A stretch of DNA of 64,000 nucleotides from Photobacterium indicum (GCF_003026215.1 NZ_PYOC01000015.1:1-64000), one strand, 5' to 3'; numbered from the stretch's first letter, positions 51,525 to 63,518 are shown. Notes: generated by a model not told the origin, from the letters alone. Numbers and translations are program-made.

Positions 51525-52295
51525 TTATACTTTTTGTGAGCCAGAGCGCAAGGATCCTTCGTTGATCCCGACCTGATTTAAGAACTTTTTTAATCTTAGA
51601 TCGTTTGGAGTGGTGAAGATCTGCTCTGGTTTGCCTTGTTCGACGAATTCACCATCGGCCATAAAGATCACTCTATCAGCAACTTCGCGTGCAAATTGCA
51701 TTTCGTGAGTAACCACTAACATGGTTTGATGACGGGTTGCTAATTTTTTCATTAATGTAAGTACTTCACCGACCCATTCAGGGTCTAAAGCGGATGTCGG
51801 CTCATCAAATAGCAATAGTTCGGCTTCTAATGCCATTGCGCGTCCGATCCCCACTCGTTGCTGCTGACCACCAGAAAGTGCTGCCGGAAAGGCATCTCCT
51901 TTATCACCAAGCCCAATATCATCAAGAATTTGCTGAGCTCGTTGGTAGGCTTCGTCTTTTTTCCAGCCTTTTACGGTGATTAAGCCTTCTGCCACGTTTT
52001 GCCGCGCCGTTAAATGAGCAAATAACGCATAATTTTGAAAAACAAAGCCTGTTTTACGTCGTAACGCTAAAATATCGTTCTTTTTGGCTTGAGTTGTATC
52101 AACCGTCACGTCATCAATGGTGATTTTTCCTTGATTAGCGGTCTCTAAAAAATTAATACAGCGCAATAACGTGGATTTTCCGGTGCCTGAAGGGCCAATC
52201 ACCACCACAATTTCACCCTTGGTGATCGTTAAATCCAGATCTGAAAAGACAGTGCTATCGCCAAAGCGTTTGGTGAGTTTTTTTATATCAATCAT
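51525..52295 (-). CDS. polar amino acid (cystine-type) ABC transporter ATP-binding protein
   Basis: A 256-residue ABC ATPase of the polar amino-acid uptake class. Walker A is GPSGTGKSTLLRCIN, Q-loop FVFQNYALF, signature ALSGGQQQRVGIGRA, Walker B LLLFDEPTSALDP and the switch His in VVTHEMQFA. It overlaps the permease stop by four bases (ATGA). The three-gene system occupies the place of V. cholerae VC0008-VC0010 between rpmH and dnaA. The substrate is not certain; cystine is suggested by the binding protein. Confidence 0.93.
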   Translation of the reverse strand: MIDIKKLTKRFGDSTVFSDLDLTITKGEIVVVIGPSGTGKSTLLRCINFLETANQGKITIDDVTVDTTQAKKNDILALRRKTGFVFQNYALFAHLTARQNVAEGLITVKGWKKDEAYQRAQQILDDIGLGDKGDAFPAALSGGQQQRVGIGRAMALEAELLLFDEPTSALDPEWVGEVLTLMKKLATRHQTMLVVTHEMQFAREVADRVIFMADGEFVEQGKPEQIFTTPNDLRLKKFLNQVGINEGSLRSGSQKV

Positions 52296-52963
52296 CGTAC
52301 ATACGCCTTGTTGAGTTTTGCTTCAGCCCAGTTTTGTACTTGCGTTAGTACAAGCACTAATCCCCAATAAATAAAGGCAACAGCCAAAAATGCTTCAAAA
52401 AATTTAAAGCTGGAAGACGCTTCCATTTGTGCTTTTGCCATAATTTCAGCGACCCCAAGCGTGAAGGCGAGTGAGGTTGATTTAATCATGTCGATAAAAT
52501 AATTCATTAAAGACGGTAAAGCGATGCGAGTGGCTTGCGGTAAAATAATACGACGCATTGCCTGCATTTCGGTCATGCCAATGGCAAGGCTTGCTTCCCG
52601 TTGGCTGCGATCTACCCCAATTATGGCCGCTCGAATGCTCTCTGCCATATAGGCAGCAAAGTGTAAGCTCAATCCGATAACTGATGCACTGAAAGCATCC
52701 AAACCAATAAATATAGGAAAGACTTGAGGCAAGCCGTAATAAAGCAGGAACAATTGCACAAGCAAGGGGGTTCCGCGAAAGAAACTGATGTAAAGTTGGC
52801 TCAGTTGGTTTAATACTGGCAGTTTATAAACTCGTACTAATGCCAGTGTTATCGAGATAATTAGTGCAAATCCGAGTCCCCATACTGCCATCGATAGTGT
52901 TGTACCAAGGTACTTCATCAAGATTGGCATCAGAGAGAGCATATAGTTGAAATCGAAACCCAT
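52292..52963 (-). CDS. polar amino acid ABC transporter permease
   Basis: A 223-residue inner-membrane protein of the HisM/GlnP type, about five membrane helices. The permease signature is at EASLAIGMTEMQAMRRIILPQA, and FFRGTPLLVQLFLLYYGLP is typical of this family. I start at MGFDFNYML (52963); an in-frame GTG at 53005 adds 14 residues and neither has a strong ribosome site. A hairpin at 53007-53029 separates it from the binding-protein gene. Confidence 0.92.
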   Translation of the reverse strand: MGFDFNYMLSLMPILMKYLGTTLSMAVWGLGFALIISITLALVRVYKLPVLNQLSQLYISFFRGTPLLVQLFLLYYGLPQVFPIFIGLDAFSASVIGLSLHFAAYMAESIRAAIIGVDRSQREASLAIGMTEMQAMRRIILPQATRIALPSLMNYFIDMIKSTSLAFTLGVAEIMAKAQMEASSSFKFFEAFLAVAFIYWGLVLVLTQVQNWAEAKLNKAYVR

Positions 52964-53006
52964 GATGGCTACTTGTCCGTTGATTGTAGATGTTGTCAGA
53001 GACACA

Positions 53007-53029
53007 AAGACTCACCATTGGTGAGCCTT
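53007..53029 (-). repeat. intercistronic hairpin between binding protein and permease
   Basis: CTCACC / GGTGAG (53011-53016, 53020-53025) with a 3-base loop, extended by AAG / CTT after one mismatch, then TTT on the minus strand. A partial terminator or stabilising stem placed after the binding-protein gene would raise its level over the permease, a common pattern in such operons. Confidence 0.6.
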
Positions 53030-53070
53030 GTTTTGAGGTAAAATGTATCGAAGCTTAACTTCTTTATATT

Positions 53071-53826
53071 TTACTTGGTGATATCAGTATCAAACCATTT
53101 AATTGAAATGTCAGCCAATGTGCCATCTTCACGCATTGCGTTTAGCGCGGTATTGACTTCATTACGTAGCTTCTCGCCTTTTTCATCTTTCAAAAAAGGC
53201 CACGCATTTTCAATTGTCTCAAATGGTTGTCCTGCTAATTCTAGTGGTAAATTCGCTTTTTTGATCAATTCAATTGAAGAAAGGCGATCCATTACAAATG
53301 CATCGGTGCGGCCTAAAGCGACGTCGTGCTCGATACCCGCATCGTAGGTTTTGATGTTGATTTGCGCGGCATTATCAAGTTGACGTAATAGTTGCTCGTA
53401 ATTAGAACCTAAGTTAACCCCGACGGTTTTATCTGCAAGATCAGCTGTCGATTTAATCTCGGTATTACCTTTACGTACTACCAGTTGTGCGCCATCGATA
53501 ACATAAGGTTCAGCAAAAAAGAATTTAGCTTGGCGTTCGGGTGTAATGGTGATTTGGTTTGAAATGGTATCAATACGGCCTGTTTCTAGTAAGCCAAATA
53601 AACCAGAGAAGCTGGCGGTAACGTACTCAACGTTATAATCGTTACGTTTGCCGATTTCATCCCATAAATCGACTTCAAAACCTTGAAGTTGATCCATTTT
53701 TACAAAAGTGAAAGGGAAATAGCGTCCTGACATACCAACTTTCACATCTGTTGCCGCCATTACTGTTTGGCTTGCTGCTAAAGTTAGTGCTACCGCTGTA
53801 AATGTTGTCTTTATCCAGCTTTTCAT
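53071..53826 (-). CDS. polar amino acid (cystine-like) periplasmic binding protein
   Basis: A 251-residue solute-binding protein (SBP family 3). The signal peptide spans about 1-25 (ending VMAA). The mature part has the two-lobe pattern: VGMSGRYFPFTFVKMDQLQGFEVDLWDEIGKR, ISNQITITPERQAKFFFAEPYV, LADKTVGVNLGSNYEQLLRQ and WFDTDITK at the end. The last two blocks resemble E. coli cystine-binding TcyJ (FliY), so cystine is my best guess. GGAGTAAGCAGG precedes the ATG. First gene of the operon. Confidence 0.92.
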   Translation of the reverse strand: MKSWIKTTFTAVALTLAASQTVMAATDVKVGMSGRYFPFTFVKMDQLQGFEVDLWDEIGKRNDYNVEYVTASFSGLFGLLETGRIDTISNQITITPERQAKFFFAEPYVIDGAQLVVRKGNTEIKSTADLADKTVGVNLGSNYEQLLRQLDNAAQINIKTYDAGIEHDVALGRTDAFVMDRLSSIELIKKANLPLELAGQPFETIENAWPFLKDEKGEKLRNEVNTALNAMREDGTLADISIKWFDTDITK

Positions 53827-53898
53827 CCTGCTTACTCCATGTATGGCTTACATCATTATCTATTTCTGCCATCCTACTTGGTAGACTTTGGTTTTTTT

Positions 53899-53917
53899 AA
53901 ATAACTTAGAGTTATTT
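53899..53917. promoter_or_regulatory. operator-like palindrome upstream of the amino-acid ABC operon
   Basis: AAATAACT-TAG-AGTTATTT, perfect 8-bp arms with a 3-base centre, 73 bases upstream of the binding-protein start. Likely a dimeric regulator site; the regulator is unknown. Confidence 0.6.
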
Positions 53918-54022
53918 TACATAACCTTGGGTTAGGTCTAGTGGATCTTAGCCCAGTGTTAATAGTATTGTGGGTAATATCTGGGTAAATTGTGTTGATC
54001 CAATGCTTGACTGTGCAGTTTA

Positions 54023-54048
54023 TGTGAATAAGTCTGATCTTATTCACT
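54023..54048. promoter_or_regulatory. inverted pair of DnaA boxes upstream of dnaA
   Basis: TGTGAATAA (54023-54031, reverse of TTATTCACA, fitting TTATNCACA) faces TTATTCACT (54040-54048, one mismatch), with perfect inner arms GTGAATAA-8-TTATTCAC. This fits DnaA autoregulation of the dnaA promoter just downstream. Confidence 0.75.
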
Positions 54049-54063
54049 GGATCTGCGATCTCT

Positions 54064-54094
54064 TTGCTGGTGATCCAGAGCCAGCAGGTATAAA
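54064..54094 (+). promoter_or_regulatory. candidate dnaA promoter
   Basis: TTGCTG (54064-54069) and TATAAA (54089-54094), spacer 19, a little long. It lies between the DnaA boxes and the dnaA start. GCTGG / CCAGC inverted arms (54066-54070, 54081-54085) occupy the spacer. Confidence 0.45.
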
Positions 54095-54138
54095 ATTACA
54101 TCCCTTTTTGTGTTTTGTTACTCAGTGTGGAGTCGAAC

Positions 54139-55563
54139 TTGTCATCTTCGCTATGGTTGCAGTGCCTTCAACGTCTTCAAGAAGAGCTACCAGCAACAGA
54201 ATTCAGCATGTGGGTTCGCCCCCTACAAGCTGAGTTAAACGATAATACGCTGACCCTTTTTGCTCCTAATCGTTTTGTTCTCGATTGGGTAAGGGATAAG
54301 TACCTTAATAATATTAACCGTCTACTGAATGAATTCTGTGGGACGGATATACCGATCTTGCGTTTTGAAGTGGGCAGCCGACAAGTTGTTGTGCCACCTT
54401 CTCAAACCATCGCACCTGCCGCACCGGCAGTGATGTTAGCGCCAAAGCCATCACCTGCAACGCAAATATTGCAAGATGATGCTCCATCACGCTCATGGGA
54501 GCCTGCACCATCACCCGTACAACCTGAATCGAAATCAGGCTATCGTTCGAATGTGAATCCTAAACATAATTTTAATAATTTTGTTGAAGGTAAATCGAAT
54601 CAACTGGGTTTAGCTGCTTGTCGTCAAGTGTCTGATAATCCTGGTGCTGCGTATAACCCATTGTTTCTTTATGGAGGCACGGGTTTAGGTAAAACGCACT
54701 TATTACATGCGGTCGGCAATGCGATTGCTGATCGTAAACCCAATGCGCGCGTGGTTTACATGCACTCTGAGCGCTTTGTACAAGATATGGTGAAAGCACT
54801 GCAAAATAACGCCATTGAAGAATTTAAGCGTTATTACCGCAGTGTCGATGCATTATTGATTGATGACATTCAATTCTTTGCTAATAAAGAACGTTCACAA
54901 GAAGAATTTTTTCATACCTTTAATGCCTTGCTTGAAGGTAACCAACAGATCATTTTGACATCCGACCGTTATCCTAGAGAAATCAATGGGGTAGAAGATC
55001 GTTTGAAATCACGTTTTGGTTGGGGATTAACTGTTGCGATTGAGCCACCAGAGTTAGAAACTCGGGTCGCTATCTTAATGAAGAAAGCAGAAAATCATAA
55101 TATTCGACTGCCCGATGAAGTGGCCTTCTTTATTGCTAAGCGTTTACGTTCAAACGTACGTGAGCTTGAAGGCGCATTGAATCGTGTTATCGCTAATGCC
55201 AACTTTACTGGTCGTGCAATTACGATAGATTTTGTGCGTGAAGCCTTACGTGATTTACTCGCGCTGCAAGAAAAGCTTGTTACCATTGATAATATTCAGA
55301 AGACTGTTGCTGAATACTATAAAATAAAGATGTCAGACATGCTGTCGAAGCGTCGTTCACGTTCCGTGGCGCGACCGCGTCAAATGGCGATGGCATTGGC
55401 TAAAGAATTAACTAATCACAGTCTTCCTGAAATCGGTGATGCTTTTGGTGGTCGAGATCACACCACTGTCTTACATGCTTGCCGAAAAATAGTGCAGTTG
55501 CGTGAAGAAAGCCACGATATAAAAGAAGATTATTCAAACCTAATAAGAACATTATCGACCTGA
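54139..55563 (+). CDS. dnaA: chromosomal replication initiator DnaA
   Basis: AAA+ initiator that binds the oriC DnaA boxes and unwinds the 13-mers. The 474-residue protein has domain I ([24 protein letters not shown]), a variable linker rich in Pro and Ala (about 85-145), the AAA+ core ([25 protein letters not shown]) and the domain IV DNA-binding signature [15 protein letters not shown]. The start is a TTG at 54139, six bases after GGAG, giving the family N-terminus; an in-frame TTG at 54115 lacks this. It heads dnaA-dnaN-recF-gyrB, one base before dnaN. Confidence 0.97.
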   Translation: MSSSLWLQCLQRLQEELPATEFSMWVRPLQAELNDNTLTLFAPNRFVLDWVRDKYLNNINRLLNEFCGTDIPILRFEVGSRQVVVPPSQTIAPAAPAVMLAPKPSPATQILQDDAPSRSWEPAPSPVQPESKSGYRSNVNPKHNFNNFVEGKSNQLGLAACRQVSDNPGAAYNPLFLYGGTGLGKTHLLHAVGNAIADRKPNARVVYMHSERFVQDMVKALQNNAIEEFKRYYRSVDALLIDDIQFFANKERSQEEFFHTFNALLEGNQQIILTSDRYPREINGVEDRLKSRFGWGLTVAIEPPELETRVAILMKKAENHNIRLPDEVAFFIAKRLRSNVRELEGALNRVIANANFTGRAITIDFVREALRDLLALQEKLVTIDNIQKTVAEYYKIKMSDMLSKRRSRSVARPRQMAMALAKELTNHSLPEIGDAFGGRDHTTVLHACRKIVQLREESHDIKEDYSNLIRTLST

Positions 55564-55564
55564 T

Positions 55565-56665
55565 ATGAAATTTACCGTCGAACGCGAACATTTATTAAAG
55601 CCTTTGCAGCAGGTATCTGGTGCTTTAGGCGGTCGTCCTTCTTTACCTATCTTAGGTAACATTCTGCTTAAAGTGGAAGAGGGATACCTGTCGATGACAG
55701 GAACCGATTTAGAAGTCGAACTGATTGCAAAATTAGCACTAGAAGCTGATTTTGAAATTGGTGCCGTGACTGTGCCCTCCCGTAAGTTTCTCGATATCTG
55801 TCGTGGCTTGCCTGATAGCGCTAAGATTGCCGTTACACTTGAAGGCGATCGCATTCTAATCCGTTCCGGTCGTAGTCGTTACTCACTATCGACGTTGCCT
55901 GCCGCTGATTTTCCTAATATCGAAGATTGGCAGAGTGATGTTGAATTCACGCTACCGCAAGGTCGCATGAGCCAGCTTATCCAGAGCACGCAGTTTTCAA
56001 TGGCACATCAAGACGTACGCTACTACTTGAATGGCATGTTGTTTGAAACCGATGGTAGCCATTTGCGCTCGGTAGCAACAGATGGCCACCGTATGGCTGT
56101 ATGCGCGATCGACTTAGCGCAAGAGCTGGCAACTAAGCAGATCATTGTGCCGCGTAAAGGCGTATTGGAATTGGTACGCTTGCTAGACAACGCCGAAGCA
56201 ATGGTTGATATCCAAATTGGTAATTCGAACATCCGAGCAACCGTGAATAATTTTGTATTCACCTCGAAGCTAGTGGATGGGCGTTTTCCTGATTACCGTC
56301 GTGTTATGCCACAAAGTAGCAATAAGTTTGTTGAAGCGAGTTGTGACGAATTACGTAAAGCGTTTTCACGTGCTGCGATCTTATCAAACGAAAAATTCCG
56401 AGGTGTGCGCGTTAACTTGTCAAAAGGTGAAATGCGTATAACGGCTAATAACCCTGAGCAAGAAGAAGCGGAAGAGTTTCTTGATGTCGATTATCAAGGG
56501 GATGACTTAGAAATCGGTTTTAACGTTAGCTATGTATTGGATGTGCTTAACACCTTAAAATGTGACCAAGTACGTTTGTCGCTAACCGATGCTAATGCCA
56601 GTGCATTAGTTGAAGATTGCGCCAATGATGAAGCGATGTATGTTGTGATGCCAATTAGATTATAA
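55565..56665 (+). CDS. dnaN: DNA polymerase III sliding clamp (beta subunit)
   Basis: Ring-shaped processivity clamp. The 366-residue product (E. coli 366) is built of three similar domains; it begins MKFTVEREHLLKPLQQV, has TDGHRMA near residue 175 and ends with the conserved MPIRL. It starts one base after the dnaA stop, so the two are translationally linked. Confidence 0.98.
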   Translation: MKFTVEREHLLKPLQQVSGALGGRPSLPILGNILLKVEEGYLSMTGTDLEVELIAKLALEADFEIGAVTVPSRKFLDICRGLPDSAKIAVTLEGDRILIRSGRSRYSLSTLPAADFPNIEDWQSDVEFTLPQGRMSQLIQSTQFSMAHQDVRYYLNGMLFETDGSHLRSVATDGHRMAVCAIDLAQELATKQIIVPRKGVLELVRLLDNAEAMVDIQIGNSNIRATVNNFVFTSKLVDGRFPDYRRVMPQSSNKFVEASCDELRKAFSRAAILSNEKFRGVRVNLSKGEMRITANNPEQEEAEEFLDVDYQGDDLEIGFNVSYVLDVLNTLKCDQVRLSLTDANASALVEDCANDEAMYVVMPIRL

Positions 56666-56668
56666 AAA

Positions 56669-57748
56669 ATGGCACTTACTCGTTTAATCGTTAAAGATTT
56701 CAGAAATATTGAAGCGTGTGACTTAGCTTTGTCACCACGCTTTAATTTTTTGGTTGGTGCGAATGGCAGTGGAAAAACCAGTGTATTGGAAGCTATCCAT
56801 TATCTGGGGCATGGCCGTTCGTTCCGAAGCCACCTTACCAGTCGTGTTATTCGTCATGAGCAACAAGAGTTGTTTATTCATGGACGAGTACTGACTGACA
56901 ATCAATTAGAACTTCCGCTGGGCATCAATAAAAAACGTGATGGCACAACGGAAGTGAAAGTCTCTGGTGAAAGCGGTCAAAAGCTATCGCAATTAGCCCA
57001 AGTATTGCCCCTGCAATTGATCACACCTGAAGGGTTTGAGCTTTTGATTGGTGGGCCGAAATATCGTCGATCTTTTATTGATTGGGGTGTGTTTCATATA
57101 GAGCCGAAGTTCTATAATGCTTGGAGCCGTATTAAGCGACTCACCAAACAGCGCAATGCACTGTTAAAAACAGCACGCAGCTACCGTGAACTCAGTTATT
57201 GGGATCAAGAGTTAGCAGTGTTAGCTGAAGAAATCAGTGTATGGCGAGACGAATACCTTATTGCGGTAAAACAAAAAGCGGCTGAAATCTGCCAAGGTTT
57301 TTTACCTGAGTATGAAATCCAGTTGTCTTATTACCGTGGTTGGGAAAAAGAAACCCCTTATGCTGAGCTGCTAAAACGCAATTTTGAGCGTGATTGCCAG
57401 CTTGGCTATACCGTAAATGGTCCGCATAAGGCTGATTTACGAATGAAGGTGGCTGGTACGCCTGTTGAAGATGTGTTGTCGCGTGGACAACTTAAACTGA
57501 TGGTATGCGCATTGCGTTTAGCGCAAGGACTTCATCTAACAGAAGCAACGGGCAAACAGTGTATTTACCTTCTTGATGATTTTGCTTCCGAGCTGGATAG
57601 CCATAGGCGTGCGCTGTTAGCGCAACGGTTAAAAGAAACCAACGCCCAGGTTTTCATTAGTGCGATCAGTGATGAACAAATTGCAGATATGCATGATGAA
57701 AATGGCAAGATGTTTCATGTGGAACACGGTAAAATAACCGCAGGATAA
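56669..57748 (+). CDS. recF: DNA recombination and repair protein RecF
   Basis: SMC-like ATPase that helps load RecA at gaps. The 359-residue protein (E. coli 357) has Walker [15 protein letters not shown], the ABC signature [13 protein letters not shown] and Walker [13 protein letters not shown], ending FHVEHGKI. It starts three bases after dnaN and ends 19 before gyrB. A parS-like 16-mer lies in its last codons (57711-57726). Confidence 0.97.
   Translation: MALTRLIVKDFRNIEACDLALSPRFNFLVGANGSGKTSVLEAIHYLGHGRSFRSHLTSRVIRHEQQELFIHGRVLTDNQLELPLGINKKRDGTTEVKVSGESGQKLSQLAQVLPLQLITPEGFELLIGGPKYRRSFIDWGVFHIEPKFYNAWSRIKRLTKQRNALLKTARSYRELSYWDQELAVLAEEISVWRDEYLIAVKQKAAEICQGFLPEYEIQLSYYRGWEKETPYAELLKRNFERDCQLGYTVNGPHKADLRMKVAGTPVEDVLSRGQLKLMVCALRLAQGLHLTEATGKQCIYLLDDFASELDSHRRALLAQRLKETNAQVFISAISDEQIADMHDENGKMFHVEHGKITAG
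57711..57726. promoter_or_regulatory. parS-like site in the 3' end of recF
   Basis: TGTTTCATGTGGAACA matches 14 of 16 bases of the parS consensus TGTTTCACGTGAAACA. It encodes the conserved RecF MFHVEH stretch, so the match may be fixed by coding alone; but it lies about 15 kb from parAB, on the origin side, where ParB sites are expected. Confidence 0.4.
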
Positions 57749-57752
57749 TTAA

Positions 57753-60185
<2,433 letters not shown>

Positions 60186-60214
60186 AACGTTCGGTTTTAG
60201 CCTCGTAACAGCGC

Positions 60215-60243
60215 AAAACGCCACTTTGATAGTGGCGTTTTTT
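60215..60243 (+). terminator. gyrB terminator, bidirectional with flhA
   Basis: AAAACGCCACT / AGTGGCGTTTT (60215-60225, 60231-60241) with a TTGAT loop and a T-run. On the minus strand it lies 29 bases beyond the flhA stop and can end that transcript as well. Confidence 0.92.
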
Positions 60244-60271
60244 ATTGCTTAAATTTCAAACTCTTCTGGGA

Positions 60272-62374
60272 TTATCCCATATTACCAACTACAGCAACGC
60301 CTCTGTCATCAGGAATTTCATTAAACGATAAGACCTGCAGACCACGCGCACAGACCCTTGAATAACGGGCTAGCAGTGGGCGCAATTGTGGCAACACCAA
60401 TAAGATTGGGGTGTGGCCATTAATGCGCATGTTGTCTAATACTTCAGGTAAGCTGCGTTGTAATTTATCAATCACCGTTGGCTCTAAGGCAAAGCCGTCT
60501 AACTGGACGTGTCCTCCTGATTGCGCTTGGCTTAATGCCCCTAGTAGCATATTTTCTAATTCCGAAGAAAGAGTAACGGCAGGGACTTCGGTTTTCATGC
60601 CAATTAAATTATTGAGCAGTACGCGGCGTAAAATACAACGAACATCTGCAGCTAATAAAATTGGATCTTTGGATAGTTCTGCTGACTCGACCATTGAATT
60701 TGCAATGCTGACAATGTCAGACAGTGATACGCCATCAACGGTTAACTGACGGAATACACGCAGTAATTGTTGAGCGGTCAATTTTTGTTGCAGATCGTCA
60801 GCTAACTTACTGTTCAGTGTCGCAAGGCGTTCAATAATTCCCGCAACTTCTTCGGGGCTAAGAATGTCTTCAATGTAATCATTAATTACCTTGCTGACAT
60901 GGGTCGAGATAATGGTTGCATGATCAACCACGGTATAGCCAAGATTTACCGCTTTGTCTTTTTCTTGCGCCGCGATCCAGACTGCTTCCATGCCATAAGC
61001 CGGGTCTTTGGTGAGAATGCCATCGACATTGCCATACACTTGGCCGGGGTTAATTGCCAGTAGGCGATCTATTTCAAGCTCGGCCTGGACAATTGTCGCG
61101 CCTCTCACTGCAATTTGGTACTGGCTTGCTTCTAATGCCAGATCATCTTTGACATGAATTTTCGGGATCACAAAGCCACGTTGTTCCGTTAATGTCTTAC
61201 GGATACCGACTAAGCGGCTTAGCAGCTCAGCCCCCTGACGGCGATCAATTAAGCTTACTAAGCGAAAGCCGACATTTAAGCTCAAGGCATGAACAAGGGG
61301 GATATCACTAACAATCAGTTCTTTATTTTCTGGTTGGCCGTGTTGCTCAACAATCTCTTCGGCACGGACTAGGTCATCGTCATTATTTGTTGAGTGTTCT
61401 TTTTTTGTCAGTCGCCAGCCAGTAAAAGCCACTGCGGCAGAAAAACATAAGAATGCGAGGTGGGGCATACCTGGGATTAAACCCAGAATTAACATGATGC
61501 CCGCTACCACAAACAGTACGACTGGCGATGCTAGCATCTGCTTACTGATTTGCTGTGACAGGTCGTTACTGTCAGTGACGCGGGTAACAATGATGGCAGC
61601 CGCAGTTGCCAATAACAATGATGGGATCTGGGCGACAAGACCATCACCAATGGTTAATAACGCATAGGTTTGGAAGGCGTCAGAAAATGATAGTCCGTAT
61701 TCGAACACACCAATGCTGATACCACCGATGATGTTAATAAACAGGATTAGCATCCCGGCAATAGCATCACCTCGAACAAACTTTGACGCACCATCCATCG
61801 AACCATAGAAATCGGCTTCTTGTGCAACATCTTCACGGCGTTGTTTAGCTTGAAGGTGATCGATAATACCGGCATTTAAGTCCGCATCGATGGCCATCTG
61901 CTTACCTGGCATCGCATCAAGAGTAAAGCGGGCACTTACTTCGGAAATACGCTCTCCACCTTTGGTAACCACTACAAAGTTAATGATTATCAAGATGACA
62001 AAGACCACCATACCGACAACATAGTTACCGCCGATCACCACATCACCAAAGGCTTGGATCACTTTACCGGCAGCATCGCCCCCGTTCTGACCGTTCAACA
62101 AAACCACGCGGGTAGAGGCAACGTTCAGTGCCAGACGTAGCAAGGTAGCAATCAGCAAGATGCTCGGGAATACCGAGAAATCAAGAGATCGCTTACTGTA
62201 TACGCTAACCAGCATCACGAGCAGTGAAAGTACGATATTGAAGGTAAACAACATATCCAGCACCAACGGTGGGATAGGCAGCATGACCATCGCCAATATG
62301 ATCATAAGGACCAATGGGATCCCCAGTTGTCCTTTAGCTAATAGCGTTAGTAGTGGGGCTAGTTTCTGTTTCAT
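60272..62374 (-). CDS. flhA: flagellar type III export protein FlhA
   Basis: Largest export-gate component, coupling proton flow to secretion of flagellar parts. The 700-residue protein has about eight N-terminal membrane helices, the FHIPEP signature (KGGERISEVSARFTLDAMPGKQMAIDADLNAG, about 147-178) and a large cytoplasmic domain (from about 330). It is the last gene of the cluster before the terminator: flhF and flhG, which follow flhA in polar flagellar operons of vibrios, are absent. This favours a lateral or secondary flagellar system. Confidence 0.95.
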   Translation of the reverse strand: MKQKLAPLLTLLAKGQLGIPLVLMIILAMVMLPIPPLVLDMLFTFNIVLSLLVMLVSVYSKRSLDFSVFPSILLIATLLRLALNVASTRVVLLNGQNGGDAAGKVIQAFGDVVIGGNYVVGMVVFVILIIINFVVVTKGGERISEVSARFTLDAMPGKQMAIDADLNAGIIDHLQAKQRREDVAQEADFYGSMDGASKFVRGDAIAGMLILFINIIGGISIGVFEYGLSFSDAFQTYALLTIGDGLVAQIPSLLLATAAAIIVTRVTDSNDLSQQISKQMLASPVVLFVVAGIMLILGLIPGMPHLAFLCFSAAVAFTGWRLTKKEHSTNNDDDLVRAEEIVEQHGQPENKELIVSDIPLVHALSLNVGFRLVSLIDRRQGAELLSRLVGIRKTLTEQRGFVIPKIHVKDDLALEASQYQIAVRGATIVQAELEIDRLLAINPGQVYGNVDGILTKDPAYGMEAVWIAAQEKDKAVNLGYTVVDHATIISTHVSKVINDYIEDILSPEEVAGIIERLATLNSKLADDLQQKLTAQQLLRVFRQLTVDGVSLSDIVSIANSMVESAELSKDPILLAADVRCILRRVLLNNLIGMKTEVPAVTLSSELENMLLGALSQAQSGGHVQLDGFALEPTVIDKLQRSLPEVLDNMRINGHTPILLVLPQLRPLLARYSRVCARGLQVLSFNEIPDDRGVAVVGNMG

Positions 62375-62390
62375 TGATGCTCAGTTCCAA

Positions 62391-63518
62391 TTAGCGGTGC
62401 AATTCTTTGGGAATAGAGACCTGTGGGAATTCAGGTTTACTAGGTTGTCGACCCTGCTTGTATTGTTCCATCTGAAAGACAAAAGTCAGTATATGGGCAA
62501 CGGCGACATATAAGGGGGCTGGAATTTCCTGCCATTCATTTGTCGAATAATAAACAGCACGTGTCAGAGCCGGAATTTCGACGATCGGGCAATTGTGATG
62601 ACGAGCAATTTTCCGTATCTCCAGTGCCATCTGATCGGTACCTTTAGCCAAAACAAAAGGGGCGCTGGCTTTATCTAAATCGTATTTTAAAGCAATAGCA
62701 TAATGGGTTGGGTTAGTGATCACTACGTCTGCTTGTGGCACGGTTTTATGCATTTGCCGTTGCGACATTTGTTGCTGTAGTTGTCTGATCTTGGCTTTGA
62801 CCTCTGGCTTACCTTCGCTGTTTTTATGCTCTTCTTTTACTTCCTGCTTAGTCATCTTGAGCTGCTTGGTGTAGTCCCAGCCTGCATACGGTAACTCTAA
62901 TACCGCAATCAGCAGCAGTGCTAAGCCAAAACTAAATAACCCCTGCCATAAAATATCGATTGTTTGCAAAATCGCTTCGGTCATCGGTAAGCGTTGCAGG
63001 GCAATAATTTGTGTCAGGTGGTTGCTCAGTAGCCAATATAAAGTACCGCCAATCAGGCTGACTTTTAGAATGCTTTTAATCAGTTCGACGAGCGATTTGG
63101 TTGAAAACATTTTTTTGATCCCCGATATAGGGTTCATTTTTGAAAATTTAGGTTGGGCGGCAGTGACAGAAACATTCCACCCACCTCGAATAATGTTGGC
63201 CAAAATAGTGACCAGTAACAGCAGCCCAAAAATGGGACTGATGGTAAATATCATCGATGTTAAGCTGAATGACAGATGCTTTAACATGAACTCAGGTTCA
63301 AATGCCGCTTCTTTGGGAAGTGCCAGGTTCAAGGTGGCGATTTCGTCAAACATATGCGCTAAATCACTGGAAAAAGCACTTAACAGTAATGCTGCACCTA
63401 AGGTCATCAGGGCTGTAACCAACTCTTTTGAGCGCGGAAGGTTACCTTCTTCGCGGGCTTTGCGGAGCTTCTGCTGACTGGGCTGTTCAGTTTTATCTTG
63501 GCTACTGTTCTCGCTCAT
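62391..63518 (-). CDS. flhB: flagellar type III export protein FlhB
   Basis: Export switch protein that changes substrate class from hook to filament by self-cleavage. The 375-residue protein has four membrane helices and the autocleavage site NPTH at residues 269-272. The N-terminus is the usual charged SSQDKTEQPSQQKLRKAREEGNLPRSKEL. Its start overlaps the fliR stop by four bases (ATGA) and flhA follows after 16 bases. Confidence 0.96.
   Translation of the reverse strand: MSENSSQDKTEQPSQQKLRKAREEGNLPRSKELVTALMTLGAALLLSAFSSDLAHMFDEIATLNLALPKEAAFEPEFMLKHLSFSLTSMIFTISPIFGLLLLVTILANIIRGGWNVSVTAAQPKFSKMNPISGIKKMFSTKSLVELIKSILKVSLIGGTLYWLLSNHLTQIIALQRLPMTEAILQTIDILWQGLFSFGLALLLIAVLELPYAGWDYTKQLKMTKQEVKEEHKNSEGKPEVKAKIRQLQQQMSQRQMHKTVPQADVVITNPTHYAIALKYDLDKASAPFVLAKGTDQMALEIRKIARHHNCPIVEIPALTRAVYYSTNEWQEIPAPLYVAVAHILTFVFQMEQYKQGRQPSKPEFPQVSIPKELHR

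Larger units (their letters stand above)
53827..54138. other. divergent regulatory region ABC operon / dnaA
   Basis: A 312-base gap holding the promoters of the leftward ABC transporter operon and of rightward dnaA. It contains a 19-bp palindrome near the ABC gene (53899-53917), a pair of inverted DnaA boxes (54023-54048) and a candidate dnaA promoter. No further gene is seen. Confidence 0.7.

Noticed and set aside
54115-54138. TTG at 54115 as the dnaA start
   Set aside because: It lies before the ribosome site; the GGAG at 54128-54131 serves the TTG at 54139, which gives the family N-terminus.
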